The notes: generated by a model from the letters alone, not told the origin. Numbered from the stretch's first letter, positions 9,584-19,379 are shown. The stretch: DNA of 64,000 bases from Lactiplantibacillus daowaiensis (GCF_005405085.1 NZ_BJDJ01000008.1:1-64000), one strand, 5' to 3'. Program-made: numbers and translations.

Positions 9584-12307
9584 CTAATGATGGTAGACCA
9601 CAGTAAGTGGTTTATCGGCTTTTAATTGATAATCTTTGCCAGCAATGCTTAACGGTTGGGCCTTATCGGCGGTCACCGTTACTTTAGTATGGTCAATCAC
9701 AAAGGTGTAGTGGGTCTGTCGGAACGTGTGCTTGAACTTGATCATCGTCCATTGATCAGGGAGCTTAGGGGCGATCTGTAAATGATCCCCTAAGACACTG
9801 ACCCCGCCGAAATTACGGGTTGCCAGTAATAAGGTGGCACACATGACCCCTAAGTGGATCCCTTCGGCCGTGGTCCCGCCTTGGATATCGTAATAATCCG
9901 AGAACAAGGCTTCAGAAAAGAGGGTCCAAGCTTGATCATAGTTGTCATCCAATTGGTTCAAAACGGCGTACACAATTCGTGATAGTGTCGAACCATGGGT
10001 CGTGCGTTCCAAATAATATTGAATGTTATGGGTCAAGTATTCCTTTGGCAACTGGTAACCTAACTTTTCAATGAGTTTTTGAACGGTTGGCACGTCGAAG
10101 TTGTAAAAGGCCATCAGTGCATCGGCTTGCTTGGCGACTTGATAAGCATCAGGTGTTTTCCCTTCTGCTTTTAAGATCCGGTCCATCCGGGCAATGTCAC
10201 CGTATTTTTGACGGTAAGCGCGGAAGTCCAAGGTCGGTAAGTCAAAGTAGCCTTCAAATTGCGCAATGATCCCACTACGATTGATCTCTAGCGTGAGCTT
10301 GTGGCTAATCGTGTTCATCTGGTTCGTCAAGTCACTGTTAAATTCTGCGGCACTAGCGGCTTTTTGATAATCAGCGTTGCTGATTTTAGACCGCAAATGC
10401 GCGATGGTATTAAAGAGCCAAGCGACCATGAGATTGGTATACGCATTGTTCTTTAAGCCCGGTTTTTTGCTATTCGGGTAGTTTTCATGGAATTCATCGG
10501 GGCCCATCACACCACTAATGTCATAACGGTCAGTATCTGGATTATATTCGGCTTTACTGATCCAAAATGCGGCGATCGACAATAACAGTTCCATCCCGTA
10601 TTGGGCTAAAAAGTCGGTGTCATGAGTCGCATGGTAGTAAGCCCAGACGTTATACGCGATGTCTAGTGAGACGTGGCGTTGTAAACGACTGTTGTCTGGA
10701 TCCCAGGTATCGGTGATGGGGTTTAAATGAACAAATTGGGCTTGCTCATCCCCGGTTTGTGCCGACTGCCATGGATACATTGCCCCAGCATAACCCGCTT
10801 CCTTGGCATTTTGGCGTGCGGCAGGTAGGCGGCGGTACCGGTAAAGCAAGAGTTGCTTGGCTAGTGCCGGTCGGTGGAGCGTGTAAAATGGCAGGATAAA
10901 CATTTCATCCCAGAAAACGTGGCCCCGGTAAGCTTCACCGTGAAGCCCCCGTGCGCCAACTGACGCATCGAGTTGACCACTTTCAATGGCGGCCGCAGAA
11001 ACAAAACTTTGAAAAACATTGACCCGTAAGAGTCGTTGACTCGTGATGTCACCTTTGACCTTGATATCAGCGTCGTGCCAACATTGGTGCCAATAAGTCA
11101 GGCTGCTTTTGACTGTATCGTCAAAGCTAGCTTGCTTTAGTTCGGCACTGGCCGTCACTGGCGTTGCTTTAGCGCCTTTGACATTACTGGTGGTAATGAC
11201 GACGTTTTTATCAAAGGTATAGGTTTGATTGGCCTGAACTGGTAATGAAACGACTTGCTTGGTCTTTTGTGGCTCGGTCGTGAGTTTAACGGCCTTAGTC
11301 GTATCCACATCCGGACTGGTCAAATTAGCGCCAAACGTGTAATCGATGTGTGACGTTTTCGTTTGACCGGACAAGTACATTTCGTTGGTTTGTGATTCCA
11401 GTCCTAAAGTTTGTAAATGTTGCTGGTCAAAAACATTATACCGACTTACATTGCCGTTGACAACGCTTCCATCAAGTTCAGAGTACACTTGGACGGTCCC
11501 GGAGAAGTTCAGTGGCGTAATTTGATAGCGAATGGCATAACGGTGCCAGTCGTGCATGTTGGCCAGTTTTTGTGATTTGACTTGTAAGATGTGGCCCGAG
11601 GCAAGTTGGATGAGCATGGTCACGGTTAAAATCCCGGTTTTTAGATCCAGACTCCGATAAACGTCTTGGACATTATGTGGCGTGATGGTAAATGGTTTTT
11701 GGTGATCGACCCCAAACGTCATGAATTGACCGTTTGGTAAGTTAACGAGGTCTTCGTTGACGACGTCATGGTCTTTGATTTTAGTGGTTTCTTGGTCGAA
11801 AATGCCGGCAACATAAGTTCCAGGATAATTGTTATCGTCGGCATGGCTTTCTAAATAGGCCCCCCGCAGCCCAAAGTAACCATTCCCGACCGTCAGCATC
11901 GCTTCTTGACCATTATTGCGGACGCCTTGGTATTGGCCGTAATAGTCCAAGTGCCACTTTAAATAAGCGGTCTTGGTTTTAACAGCTTTGATCAAGCCAT
12001 CACGGTCAACGGCTGTTTGACTCACGACCGGAATGTTTAGCATGTTTGTTAACGCTAAGCCAACGTCGATCCGGTCATAGTTAACCCCGACGATGGTATC
12101 GGAAAAGCTGTAATCTAAGCCATTTTCCAAGATGGCGGCTTCAAACTTCAGGCCCGCCAGACGCACTTTAATGTTTTCTAGATTTTCACCAATCCCTTGC
12201 TTGGGATTATAGGCGATTAAAAAATGCGCGGTTGCGGCTTGATCATCGACGGGATAATAAGCGACTTCCATCGCATCGTTTTCAATTCTTAATCTAATCA
12301 GTTGCAT
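9584..12307 (-). CDS. GH65 inverting disaccharide phosphorylase (maltose phosphorylase-like)
   Basis: The enzyme of about 907 residues phosphorolyses an alpha-glucosyl disaccharide to beta-glucose-1-phosphate and a sugar. GH65 marks are HGEAYRGHVFWDEMF, the catalytic-acid region GVMGPDEFHE, NNAYTN, and the C-terminal GTTAEGIHLGVM phosphate-binding region. It is longer than typical maltose phosphorylases (750-780 residues), with about 130 extra N-terminal residues before the usual start of the family. GTG at 12319 is possible, but ATG at 12307 lies eight bases after GGGGTGG and is preferred. Pairing with pgmB supports a phosphorolytic role; maltose is the likely substrate, but kojibiose, trehalose or other acceptors cannot be excluded. 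Confidence 0.85.
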   Translation of the reverse strand: MQLIRLRIENDAMEVAYYPVDDQAATAHFLIAYNPKQGIGENLENIKVRLAGLKFEAAILENGLDYSFSDTIVGVNYDRIDVGLALTNMLNIPVVSQTAVDRDGLIKAVKTKTAYLKWHLDYYGQYQGVRNNGQEAMLTVGNGYFGLRGAYLESHADDNNYPGTYVAGIFDQETTKIKDHDVVNEDLVNLPNGQFMTFGVDHQKPFTITPHNVQDVYRSLDLKTGILTVTMLIQLASGHILQVKSQKLANMHDWHRYAIRYQITPLNFSGTVQVYSELDGSVVNGNVSRYNVFDQQHLQTLGLESQTNEMYLSGQTKTSHIDYTFGANLTSPDVDTTKAVKLTTEPQKTKQVVSLPVQANQTYTFDKNVVITTSNVKGAKATPVTASAELKQASFDDTVKSSLTYWHQCWHDADIKVKGDITSQRLLRVNVFQSFVSAAAIESGQLDASVGARGLHGEAYRGHVFWDEMFILPFYTLHRPALAKQLLLYRYRRLPAARQNAKEAGYAGAMYPWQSAQTGDEQAQFVHLNPITDTWDPDNSRLQRHVSLDIAYNVWAYYHATHDTDFLAQYGMELLLSIAAFWISKAEYNPDTDRYDISGVMGPDEFHENYPNSKKPGLKNNAYTNLMVAWLFNTIAHLRSKISNADYQKAASAAEFNSDLTNQMNTISHKLTLEINRSGIIAQFEGYFDLPTLDFRAYRQKYGDIARMDRILKAEGKTPDAYQVAKQADALMAFYNFDVPTVQKLIEKLGYQLPKEYLTHNIQYYLERTTHGSTLSRIVYAVLNQLDDNYDQAWTLFSEALFSDYYDIQGGTTAEGIHLGVMCATLLLATRNFGGVSVLGDHLQIAPKLPDQWTMIKFKHTFRQTHYTFVIDHTKVTVTADKAQPLSIAGKDYQLKADKPLTVVYHH

Positions 12308-12502
12308 TGATTGGTCCACCCCTTATCTAATTATCAAAAATGAGTCCTATATAGGAAAGAAAAATATGGATTACAACTCTAGGTTAAGCTTAAACCGAAT
12401 GGGCTGCAAATAATGGCCAGTTAAAACCAGCCAAAACCGGCTTTTTTATGAAATTAATTATGAAAGTGAATAAACAGTCGAACCGTTCGGTGAACTAAAA
12501 AA

Positions 12503-12545
12503 GCCCCGCGAACGTGGCCAGTAATGGCGGCTAGTTCGTGGGGTG
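12503..12545 (-). terminator. Terminator overlapping the end of the next - strand gene
   Basis: GCCCCGCGAAC and GTTCGTGGGGT form a stem of about 11 bp, and on the - strand it is followed by TTTTTT. The upstream arm lies inside the last codons of the 12531-12962 gene. Confidence 0.8.
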
Positions 12546-12962
12546 GGGCCGTAACTCTAAATGGTCGATCGTCATCATGGGGCGGACTTTGATGGCTAAG
12601 GTTTGAAAGCGTAAGATAATTGGTTCTTTATAAGCTAGATGGTGTTGAAAAGGGGTTAATTGTTGGCGCCAGTTGGCTGGTAATTGGGGTTCGCCAACCT
12701 CAGTCAACGTGCCTTTTAACATTAAAGAGGCATAGGTCGTTTGATCATAACAAAAAATCGTCGCACGATGATGACGGCGACTGTTTTGAACGGTGGCCGT
12801 TTGCCGACTCGTATAGAAGAAGACTTCAGTTAACGAGCGGGGCGTTTTTAAGGCACTTAAGGCCACGGTGGTCGGAAAGCCACTGGTGTCCACCGTCGCG
12901 ACCGTAAAGACCGTGGCGGCTTGCAGCAAGTGGTTGGCGTCGGCTTGCGTCGTATGTTGCAT
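12531..12962 (-). CDS. Pyridoxamine 5'-phosphate oxidase-like (flavin split-barrel) protein
   Basis: The 143-residue protein resembles the PNPOx-like split-barrel family, small FMN- or F420-type oxidoreductases. Visible features are the N-terminal helix, then FTVATVDTSGFPTTVAL, a typical first beta hairpin, and FFYTSRQTATVQN. I chose ATG at 12962 because GAGGTGAGCTGC sits directly upstream; an earlier start at 13013 would add 17 residues without a ribosome-binding site. It is monocistronic between the GH65 gene and the tRNA. Substrate and physiological role are unknown; a general-stress or heme-related role is only a family-level possibility. Confidence 0.7.
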   Translation of the reverse strand: MQHTTQADANHLLQAATVFTVATVDTSGFPTTVALSALKTPRSLTEVFFYTSRQTATVQNSRRHHRATIFCYDQTTYASLMLKGTLTEVGEPQLPANWRQQLTPFQHHLAYKEPIILRFQTLAIKVRPMMTIDHLELRPHPTN

Positions 12963-13059
12963 GCAGCTCACCTCGTTTCTATTCAGTATGCGCGGGTCAA
13001 CCGAACTTGTCATTTGATTTGCTCAGGCGTCATTGATAAACTAATAAAATTAGCGCATA

Positions 13060-13106
13060 AAAAAATCAGCTCTCACGGTGGATTATCACGGCGTGAAAAC
13101 TGATTA
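13060..13106 (-). terminator. Terminator of the tRNA-Lys transcript
   Basis: On the - strand AATCAGTTTTCACG pairs with CGTGAGAGCTGATT and is followed by TTTTTTT. It lies directly downstream of the tRNA. Confidence 0.8.
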
Positions 13107-13118
13107 GTGGTTATATGA

Positions 13119-13191
13119 TGGGCAGTCAGGGGATCGAACCCTGGACCCACGGATTAAGAGTCCGTTGCTCTGCCAGCTGAGCTAACTGCCC
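13119..13191 (-). tRNA. tRNA-Lys (CTT anticodon)
   Basis: The - strand folds into a full cloverleaf: acceptor GGGCAGT / ACTGCCC, D arm GCTC / GAGC, anticodon arm ACGGA-CTCTTAA-TCCGT with anticodon CTT, and T arm CAGGG-TTCGATC-CCCTG. The 3' CCA is not encoded. A terminator follows. Confidence 0.96.
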
Positions 13192-13376
13192 ATAACTCAA
13201 CAAAAAATATAATATCATGAATTTAGGATACTGACAATAGTTTTTCGAAACTTTTTTCAAAAAAACCGTCACTTTTCGAAAACCGGGTGCAAATAGGGGG
13301 CTGATTTGCAAAAATCATTTCCCGGGAAATACTGTTAGCGCGCGGATTAGCAAACAAAGAAAGCACGGAATATTTG

Positions 13377-13385
13377 TGATATACT
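13377..13385 (+). promoter_or_regulatory. Extended -10 promoter of the wal operon
   Basis: TGATATACT is an extended -10 element (TGn-TATACT). No good -35 is seen at the right distance. It lies 131 bases before walR, leaving an untranslated leader of about 125 bases. The CTAAGGAGGAAG ribosome-binding site of walR sits at 13499-13510. Confidence 0.5.
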
Positions 13386-13516
13386 AAAACCAGTGTCAAA
13401 AGAAACTTTTTTGACCACCTGACACAGGTTAGCGGTTAAAACCGCCCAATTAGCCTGTAATTACTCGAAATCTTTAAAAATAGACTGTTTGTTTTCCCCT
13501 AAGGAGGAAGAATCGT

Positions 13517-14224
13517 ATGAAGAAAATTTTAGTCGTTGATGACGAAAAACCAATCTCAGATATTATGAAGTTTAATTTAACCAAAGAAGGTTATGAAGTC
13601 CACGTTGCCGCTGATGGTGAAGAAGCCATCCAAAAGGTCGACGAAGTCCATCCAGATTTAATCTTACTTGATTTAATGTTGCCAAAAATGGACGGCTTAG
13701 AAGTTGCCCGTCAAATTCGGAAGAATTATGACATGCCGATTATTATGGTTACTGCAAAGGATTCTGAACTGGATAAAGTCCTTGGGTTGGAATTAGGGGC
13801 TGATGATTACGTCACGAAGCCATTTTCTAACCGCGAACTAGTTGCGCGGGTCAAGGCGAATTTGCGGCGTCAAGGCGCACCAGCAGCGCAAGCAACGGAA
13901 GAAGAAACTAATTCTGATATCGAAATTGGTGATTTGGTCATTCATCCCGATGCTTATATGGTTTCTAAACGGGGCGATAATATCGAATTGACCCACCGGG
14001 AATTTGAATTGCTACACTATTTGGCCCAACATATTGGCCAAGTCATGACGCGAGAACATTTACTCCAAACGGTTTGGGGCTACGACTACTTCGGTGATGT
14101 CCGGACGGTCGACGTCACGGTCCGGCGCTTGCGTGAAAAAGTTGAAGATAATCCCAGCCATCCAAAATGGTTAGTAACGCGGCGGGGCGTTGGGTACTAT
14201 CTCCGCAATCCAGAAAACGAGTAG
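13517..14224 (+). CDS. walR: Response regulator WalR (YycF)
   Basis: This 235-residue OmpR-family regulator of cell-wall metabolism is essential in many low-GC Gram-positives. The receiver domain (1-120) shows the DDE acidic cluster near residue 9, phospho-acceptor Asp in [11 protein letters not shown], and the conserved Lys in [10 protein letters not shown]. The C-terminal winged helix (about 135-232) has [12 protein letters not shown] and [16 protein letters not shown]. It heads the walR-walK-walH-walI cluster, with walK 13 bases downstream. Sequence and order are those of the family. Confidence 0.98.
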   Translation: MKKILVVDDEKPISDIMKFNLTKEGYEVHVAADGEEAIQKVDEVHPDLILLDLMLPKMDGLEVARQIRKNYDMPIIMVTAKDSELDKVLGLELGADDYVTKPFSNRELVARVKANLRRQGAPAAQATEEETNSDIEIGDLVIHPDAYMVSKRGDNIELTHREFELLHYLAQHIGQVMTREHLLQTVWGYDYFGDVRTVDVTVRRLREKVEDNPSHPKWLVTRRGVGYYLRNPENE

Positions 14225-14237
14225 AGGGCATTGAACC

Positions 14238-16112
14238 GTGTTTAGATTTAAACGGAGAAATTTTTTAAAGTCGATTAATTTTAAAATTGCGTTAGTGTTT
14301 GCGTTGTTACTATTGATTACCTTGGAAATCGTCGGGGCCATCTTTGTGCGACAACTGGAAGATACCAACTTGCGACAATTCAAGAGTCAAGTGCAGATTC
14401 AATCGTACGTTGATAACTCGATTGCTGAGCAATTAGCGACGAGTAGTACGAGTAAGGCCAATTCGCAAATCAAGTCGATTTTATCGGATATCAATAACTC
14501 CAATATCGATGAGGTTCAAGTCATTGATAACAAAGGGATTATTCGTGGCACAAACGATATTAACGATCAGTCGATCATTGGTCAAAAGACGACCGACCGC
14601 AACGTTAAAAATGCCATCTATAATAACCGGTCGTACACTAAAAATACGTATGATACCCAAAATAATAGTCGGTACTATATTTCGATCGTGCCACTATATA
14701 ACTCCAGCTCAACTGGCAACAACAGTCAGTTAGTGGGGGTTTTATACGTGCGGGCCAATATGAAGTCGGTCTATAACACGATCAATAACATCATGGTCAT
14801 CTTTGCGGGGGCGTCGCTGATTGCGATTATTCTCGGTTTGGCCATTGCGATCGTGATTGCCCGGGCAATTACGAAACCGATTGAAGAAATGAAGCAACAG
14901 ACGCAACGAATTGCGCGTGGCGATTACGCGGGGCAAGTGCGCGTTTATAGTGATGATGAATTAGGTCAATTGGCGAGTGCCATTAATAACTTGTCGATTC
15001 GAGTGGAAGAAGCCCAGGAATCAACGGAAGCCGAACGCCGGCGGCTAGATAGCGTCTTAGCGCACATGAGTGATGGCGTGATTGCGACCGATCGACGGGG
15101 CAATATCACGATTATTAACGAAACTGCCTCAGACTTTATGGATGTGTCGGCAGAAAAGGCCATCGGTAATTCAATTCTAGACATGTTACAAATCCGGGAT
15201 GACTATTCCTTACGTGATTTGATCGAAAATCAAGATGAATTAACGTTGGACTTTTCATCAAATGAACGTGATCTGATTTTAAATGCCTATTTCTCATTGA
15301 TCCAACGAGAATCTGGGTTTATTAGTGGTTTAGTCTGTGTCTTACATGATGTCACAGAACAACAAAAGATCGATAACGACCGGAAACAATTCGTTTCAAA
15401 CGTGTCGCATGAATTGCGGACGCCGTTAACGAGCTTACGGAGTTATATTGAAGCTTTGAGCGATGGGGCCTGGAAAGATCCAGAAGTCGCGCCAGGCTTT
15501 TTAAAAGTGACCCAAGAAGAAACCGACCGGATGATTCGCATGATCAATGAACTGTTGAGTTTATCGCGAATGGATTCCGGGACGACCCGGGTCGATATGG
15601 AACTTGTTAATATCAATGAGATGTTCAACTATGTGTTGAACCGCTTTGATATGATCTTGAAAAAAGATGATAATCCAGCGAAATATTATACGATCAAGCG
15701 CGAATTTACCAAACGTGACTTATGGGTCGAAATCGATACGGATAAGTTCACCCAAGTGCTCGATAATATTATGAACAATGCGATCAAGTATTCCCCAGAT
15801 GGTGGGGTCATTACGTGTCGGTTACTGGAGACGCATAACCAAGTGATCATTAGTATTAGTGACCAAGGGTTAGGAATTCCTCGGGCTGATTTAACCCACG
15901 TCTTTGATCGCTTCTTCCGAGTGGATAAAGCGCGGTCGCGGGCTCAAGGTGGGACTGGTTTAGGATTGGCGATTTCTAAAGAAGTCGTGCAAATGTTAGG
16001 CGGTCGCATCTGGGTCGATAGTGTGGAAGGGCATGGGTCGACATTCTACATTTCCTTACCATATGAACCTTATGAAGAGGAGGATCTTTGGGATGATGAC
16101 TCGCAAGCTTAG
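14238..16112 (+). CDS. walK: Sensor histidine kinase WalK (YycG)
   Basis: This 624-residue membrane kinase partners WalR. Order: N-terminal membrane helix (about residues 14-36), extracellular Cache/PAS-like domain to about 180, second membrane helix (IIMVIFAGASLIAIILGLA region), HAMP domain (about 205-255), cytoplasmic PAS (VLAHMSDGVIATD onward), HisKA with phospho-acceptor in VSHELRTPLTSL, and HATPase_c with NNAIKYSP, DQGLGI and GTGLGLAIS. Start is GTG at 14238. The end overlaps walH by about 20 bases. Full length for the family, with no lesion seen. Confidence 0.97.
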   Translation: MFRFKRRNFLKSINFKIALVFALLLLITLEIVGAIFVRQLEDTNLRQFKSQVQIQSYVDNSIAEQLATSSTSKANSQIKSILSDINNSNIDEVQVIDNKGIIRGTNDINDQSIIGQKTTDRNVKNAIYNNRSYTKNTYDTQNNSRYYISIVPLYNSSSTGNNSQLVGVLYVRANMKSVYNTINNIMVIFAGASLIAIILGLAIAIVIARAITKPIEEMKQQTQRIARGDYAGQVRVYSDDELGQLASAINNLSIRVEEAQESTEAERRRLDSVLAHMSDGVIATDRRGNITIINETASDFMDVSAEKAIGNSILDMLQIRDDYSLRDLIENQDELTLDFSSNERDLILNAYFSLIQRESGFISGLVCVLHDVTEQQKIDNDRKQFVSNVSHELRTPLTSLRSYIEALSDGAWKDPEVAPGFLKVTQEETDRMIRMINELLSLSRMDSGTTRVDMELVNINEMFNYVLNRFDMILKKDDNPAKYYTIKREFTKRDLWVEIDTDKFTQVLDNIMNNAIKYSPDGGVITCRLLETHNQVIISISDQGLGIPRADLTHVFDRFFRVDKARSRAQGGTGLGLAISKEVVQMLGGRIWVDSVEGHGSTFYISLPYEPYEEEDLWDDDSQA

Positions 16113-17418
16113 GCGAATGATCTTGCCGACGGTGTTGGCCATCTTGATTTTGTTGAGTGTTGGGTTGTCGATTTATATTTGGACGAACCCGTCGCGCTAT
16201 GAACGGGAAAGCAAGGTCAGCACGGCTAGTTCTAATTCAACGATTGCCACCAGAACGATTGATGACATTTATTTGCCGACCCAACTCGTGCATACCGATA
16301 CGCAAGGTAATCAGACGTTACTAATCAATAAAAATGTCAGCCTGGTCAGCCAATTTAAAGAACAAATCAGTAAATGGCAGGCGCGCAGTATCGCCAAGGT
16401 CCGCATTACATCGGCTAAAAGTTACACGGCGTTATTAAATGGGCAAGATTCATATGTGTTGAATTTCCCTGATAGTGTCACGATTAGTATGTTCAATACG
16501 ATTTTTAATCAGAATTTGAAGAATTACCGTTCGGCTGAATTCAGTCGGATCGTGATTCCCGTTAATGATACCGATCATCTGTATTTATTGAATGACAGTA
16601 AGCATCAAATTTACAGTGTGAGTTTGAAGAAAAAGTCATTAACGGCGATGCGGAAAGTCTTGAGTACGGCAAGTGTGAAGTCGATTCCAGTTGAAATGGT
16701 TTATCGCAATGGCTCAACTTACTTGGACTATACCCACCGGGTAAAGATGCAACAATATAGTTATTTGCTCAATAAATTGTCGGCGAGTCAGTTGGCTAAC
16801 CGATTGTTAGATGCAGATGGCACGTCTTCAGTGACGGTCCGCAATCATAAGCATGACCAAGAGTATACGACCGGGTCGTATAAGCGGATGACCGTTAATA
16901 CGAAGTCGAGCACCGTCAAATATGAAGATTATAGTGATGCGGGAACGCAACGCAAGTTATCGTTTACGGAACAACTGCAAAAGAGCTATAACCACTTAGT
17001 TAGTATCGGGGTGCCGATGGATAACATTCGCTACTATGGCTACGATACGACGAGTAATAGTGTAATTTATCGAAGTTATGTCGAAGGGTTCCCCATTTTT
17101 AATCAAACGGAAAATGGCGATGTCCGCATTCAAATGACGTCAAATAGCTTAGAGCGGTATTACTTCTCACTTGAAAGCTTACAAGTGCCGGTGCCAACGA
17201 CGGGCAAGCAACAATCCGTCACGTTACCAAGTTCAACGTCGGTCTTGAAACAATTGTTGGCGGCGGGCTACAAGCAGAGTAAGTTAGGCAGTATTGAACT
17301 GGGCTACCACTGGTCGCGCAATACCTCCTCGAAGTTGGTTATTGACCTGAATCCAACTTACTACGTTTATTACAATGGGACTTGGCGAACTTATACGTCA
17401 ATGCTCAGTGGATCGTAA
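16093..17418 (+). CDS. walH: WalK regulatory protein WalH (YycH)
   Basis: The 441-residue protein has one N-terminal membrane helix (about residues 9-30, MILPTVLAILILLSVGLSIY) and a large extracellular region. In Bacillus, YycH together with YycI controls WalK activity through membrane contacts. I chose ATG at 16093, which follows GAGGAGG by about eight bases inside the end of walK; earlier in-frame codons have no ribosome-binding site. Assignment rests on position and topology, since YycH sequences vary strongly between genera. Confidence 0.9.
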   Translation: MMTRKLRRMILPTVLAILILLSVGLSIYIWTNPSRYERESKVSTASSNSTIATRTIDDIYLPTQLVHTDTQGNQTLLINKNVSLVSQFKEQISKWQARSIAKVRITSAKSYTALLNGQDSYVLNFPDSVTISMFNTIFNQNLKNYRSAEFSRIVIPVNDTDHLYLLNDSKHQIYSVSLKKKSLTAMRKVLSTASVKSIPVEMVYRNGSTYLDYTHRVKMQQYSYLLNKLSASQLANRLLDADGTSSVTVRNHKHDQEYTTGSYKRMTVNTKSSTVKYEDYSDAGTQRKLSFTEQLQKSYNHLVSIGVPMDNIRYYGYDTTSNSVIYRSYVEGFPIFNQTENGDVRIQMTSNSLERYYFSLESLQVPVPTTGKQQSVTLPSSTSVLKQLLAAGYKQSKLGSIELGYHWSRNTSSKLVIDLNPTYYVYYNGTWRTYTSMLSGS

Positions 17419-17432
17419 AGGGGGGCCGCCAG

Positions 17433-18302
17433 ATGAACTTTCGTAGAATTGAATGGATTTTTTTAGTGGCCTTCGTGGTCTTGGATGTCTTCTTAGTGTA
17501 TATGTTTGTCCAAACGAGTTCGAGTGCGTCGAATACGAAGTCGAGTAGTGATACCACGACGACGATCATTCGCGAGATGCATGATGACAATATTAGCTTT
17601 AGCACCCCTAGTGGCAAAGAAAATACCGGGTATTATATTGCTGGCAATAACGACAGTGGGCTAAAAGCACATGTCAGTCAGTTGGCTAATCAATCGACGC
17701 GCATTTTGACGAGCGGTAAGTTGACGAGTACGCTACGGACCACCGTCGCCATTGATGCAGATCATCCGGAAAAGTCGTTAGATCAATTTATTGCGCAAAC
17801 GACCAATGTGATTCACGGGGATCAATACGTGTATAGTAGTGCGTTATCATCAAGTGGTGATTACGTCTACGTGCAAAAGGTTGCCGATGGGAAAATCTTG
17901 ACCGGGACCGGTCAGATTCACTTCACCGTCAATAAAAACCACCAATTGATTGGCTACACGCAAGGTTATTTGAACAATGTCAAAACGTTGCGTGAAAAAG
18001 CGGTCACGATTAGTGAAAAGAAAGCCTTAGTGGCGTTATATCAATATAACCAAGTGTCGAATAATTCACGGATCGTTTGGAGCAAGTTGGGCTATTCACG
18101 CCTGTTGAAGTTAAAAGACAGTAGTGTGTATGTGCCAACCTGGGTCTTTGCGGTGCGGAGTAAAAATAGTTCCAATATCAGCTTGCACCGGATCAATGCG
18201 TTTACCGGGGCAGCCATGAAGACCAGCAGTAGTACCGGCAGCACGGACGATACGTCCAGTGCCGATGCTGCTGCGGCTGGAATGATTTGGAATGCTGAAT
18301 AG
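17433..18302 (+). CDS. walI: WalK regulatory protein WalI (YycI)
   Basis: The 289-residue protein starts with RRIEWIFLVAFVVLDVFLVY, the typical YycI anchor with Glu-Trp just before the membrane helix, followed by an extracellular domain of the YycH/YycI type and a Ser/Thr/Ala-rich tail. It acts with WalH as a brake or modulator on WalK. The ATG at 17433 follows AAAGGGGGGCC. A strong terminator lies 10 bases after the stop, so walR-walK-walH-walI form the main transcript. Confidence 0.92.
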   Translation: MNFRRIEWIFLVAFVVLDVFLVYMFVQTSSSASNTKSSSDTTTTIIREMHDDNISFSTPSGKENTGYYIAGNNDSGLKAHVSQLANQSTRILTSGKLTSTLRTTVAIDADHPEKSLDQFIAQTTNVIHGDQYVYSSALSSSGDYVYVQKVADGKILTGTGQIHFTVNKNHQLIGYTQGYLNNVKTLREKAVTISEKKALVALYQYNQVSNNSRIVWSKLGYSRLLKLKDSSVYVPTWVFAVRSKNSSNISLHRINAFTGAAMKTSSSTGSTDDTSSADAAAAGMIWNAE

Positions 18303-18312
18303 ATGGTTAATT

Positions 18313-18343
18313 AACGAGCGAGACTTTTTCTCGCTCGTTTTTT
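18313..18343 (+). terminator. Terminator after walI
   Basis: AACGAGCGAGA pairs with TCTCGCTCGTT and is followed by TTTTT. It separates walI from walJ, so walJ probably has its own promoter or depends on read-through. Confidence 0.9.
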
Positions 18344-18446
18344 GTACCATTCGGCCGCGAGGCGGTTGCTTTTCAAGGCTGTCAAAAGCGTGTATCATTG
18401 ACCAAGTAATAGGCTGATTTTTTCAGAGATAGGAAGAACCGTAAAT

Positions 18447-19262
18447 ATGGTATTGAAATTAGCAACAGATCAAATGCAAGTGAGTGTTTTGGCGTCTGGG
18501 AGTACCGGGAACGTCACGTATATTGAAACGCCAGAACATAAAGTTTTGGTCGATGCCGGCTTAAGTGGTAAAAAAATCGCCAATCTCATGACCTCGATTG
18601 GTCGTGACATTAATGAAGTCGATAGTTTGTTTGTGACCCATGAACATACGGATCACTGTAAAGCCGCGGGGATCTTGGCACGGAAATATGGGTTAGACGT
18701 GTATGCCAATCAAGGCACTTGGGATGCGATGGCACATAAAATTGGCAATGTGCCAACGGACTTGTGTCATGTATTTGACCCCAATACGACGCTGGGACTA
18801 GGCGATTTAGATGTCGAATCCTTCAGTGTTTCTCACGATGCGGCCGAACCACAGTTTTATGAATTACATCACGCGGGCAAGTCATTTGTGATTATAACGG
18901 ATACTGGCTATGTTTCTGAACACGTTGAAGGGGTCATCAAAAACGCTGATGGCTACTTGTTTGAATGTAACCATGATCTCGAGATGTTACGGATGGGCCG
19001 TTATCCATGGCCATTGAAACAACGGATCTTGGGTGATGAAGGTCATTTATCCAATGAAGATGGCGCGAATGCGTTGATGGATGTGATTGGTCAGCGAACT
19101 AAACGGATTTATTTAGGGCATCGAAGCCAAGATAATAATATGAAGACGTTGGCGCATTTAACGGTAGCCTCGATGATGAAGGAACATGACTTTGGGGTCG
19201 AACATGATTTCCAACTTTATGATACCGAACCAGAACAAGCGACGAAATTGATTACCTTATGA
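18447..19262 (+). CDS. walJ: MBL-fold hydrolase WalJ (YycJ/VicX)
   Basis: The 271-residue metallo-beta-lactamase-fold protein has the metal motif THEHTDH near residue 67, a second His in VSHDAAEP, Asp in ITDTGY and a late His in YLGHRS. YycJ proteins are the usual last members of wal loci and have been linked to DNA double-strand break or mismatch repair and to cell-wall phenotypes. Start ATG 18447 has AGGAAG upstream; an internal ATG at 18474 has a poorer site. The gene is followed by htrA, another classic wal-linked gene. Confidence 0.92.
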   Translation: MVLKLATDQMQVSVLASGSTGNVTYIETPEHKVLVDAGLSGKKIANLMTSIGRDINEVDSLFVTHEHTDHCKAAGILARKYGLDVYANQGTWDAMAHKIGNVPTDLCHVFDPNTTLGLGDLDVESFSVSHDAAEPQFYELHHAGKSFVIITDTGYVSEHVEGVIKNADGYLFECNHDLEMLRMGRYPWPLKQRILGDEGHLSNEDGANALMDVIGQRTKRIYLGHRSQDNNMKTLAHLTVASMMKEHDFGVEHDFQLYDTEPEQATKLITL

Positions 19263-19348
19263 TAGCGGTTTTATAATTCCACAATCATTCAGTCATAAAA
19301 AAATCACATTTTTTAGCTAGAATAGTCTTTAAAACATAGTACTTAGTT

Positions 19349-19379
19349 GGGAGGGATCGCGTTTCGACGCGAAATTATG
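19349..19379 (+). promoter_or_regulatory. UUCG hairpin between Shine-Dalgarno and htrA start
   Basis: GGGAGGGA (19349-19356) is the only good ribosome-binding site for htrA, yet it is 20 bases from the ATG at 19377. The gap contains a perfect 6-bp stem TCGCGT-TTCG-ACGCGA (19357-19372) closed by a UUCG tetraloop. Folding would bring the site to about five bases from the start. Confidence 0.6.
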
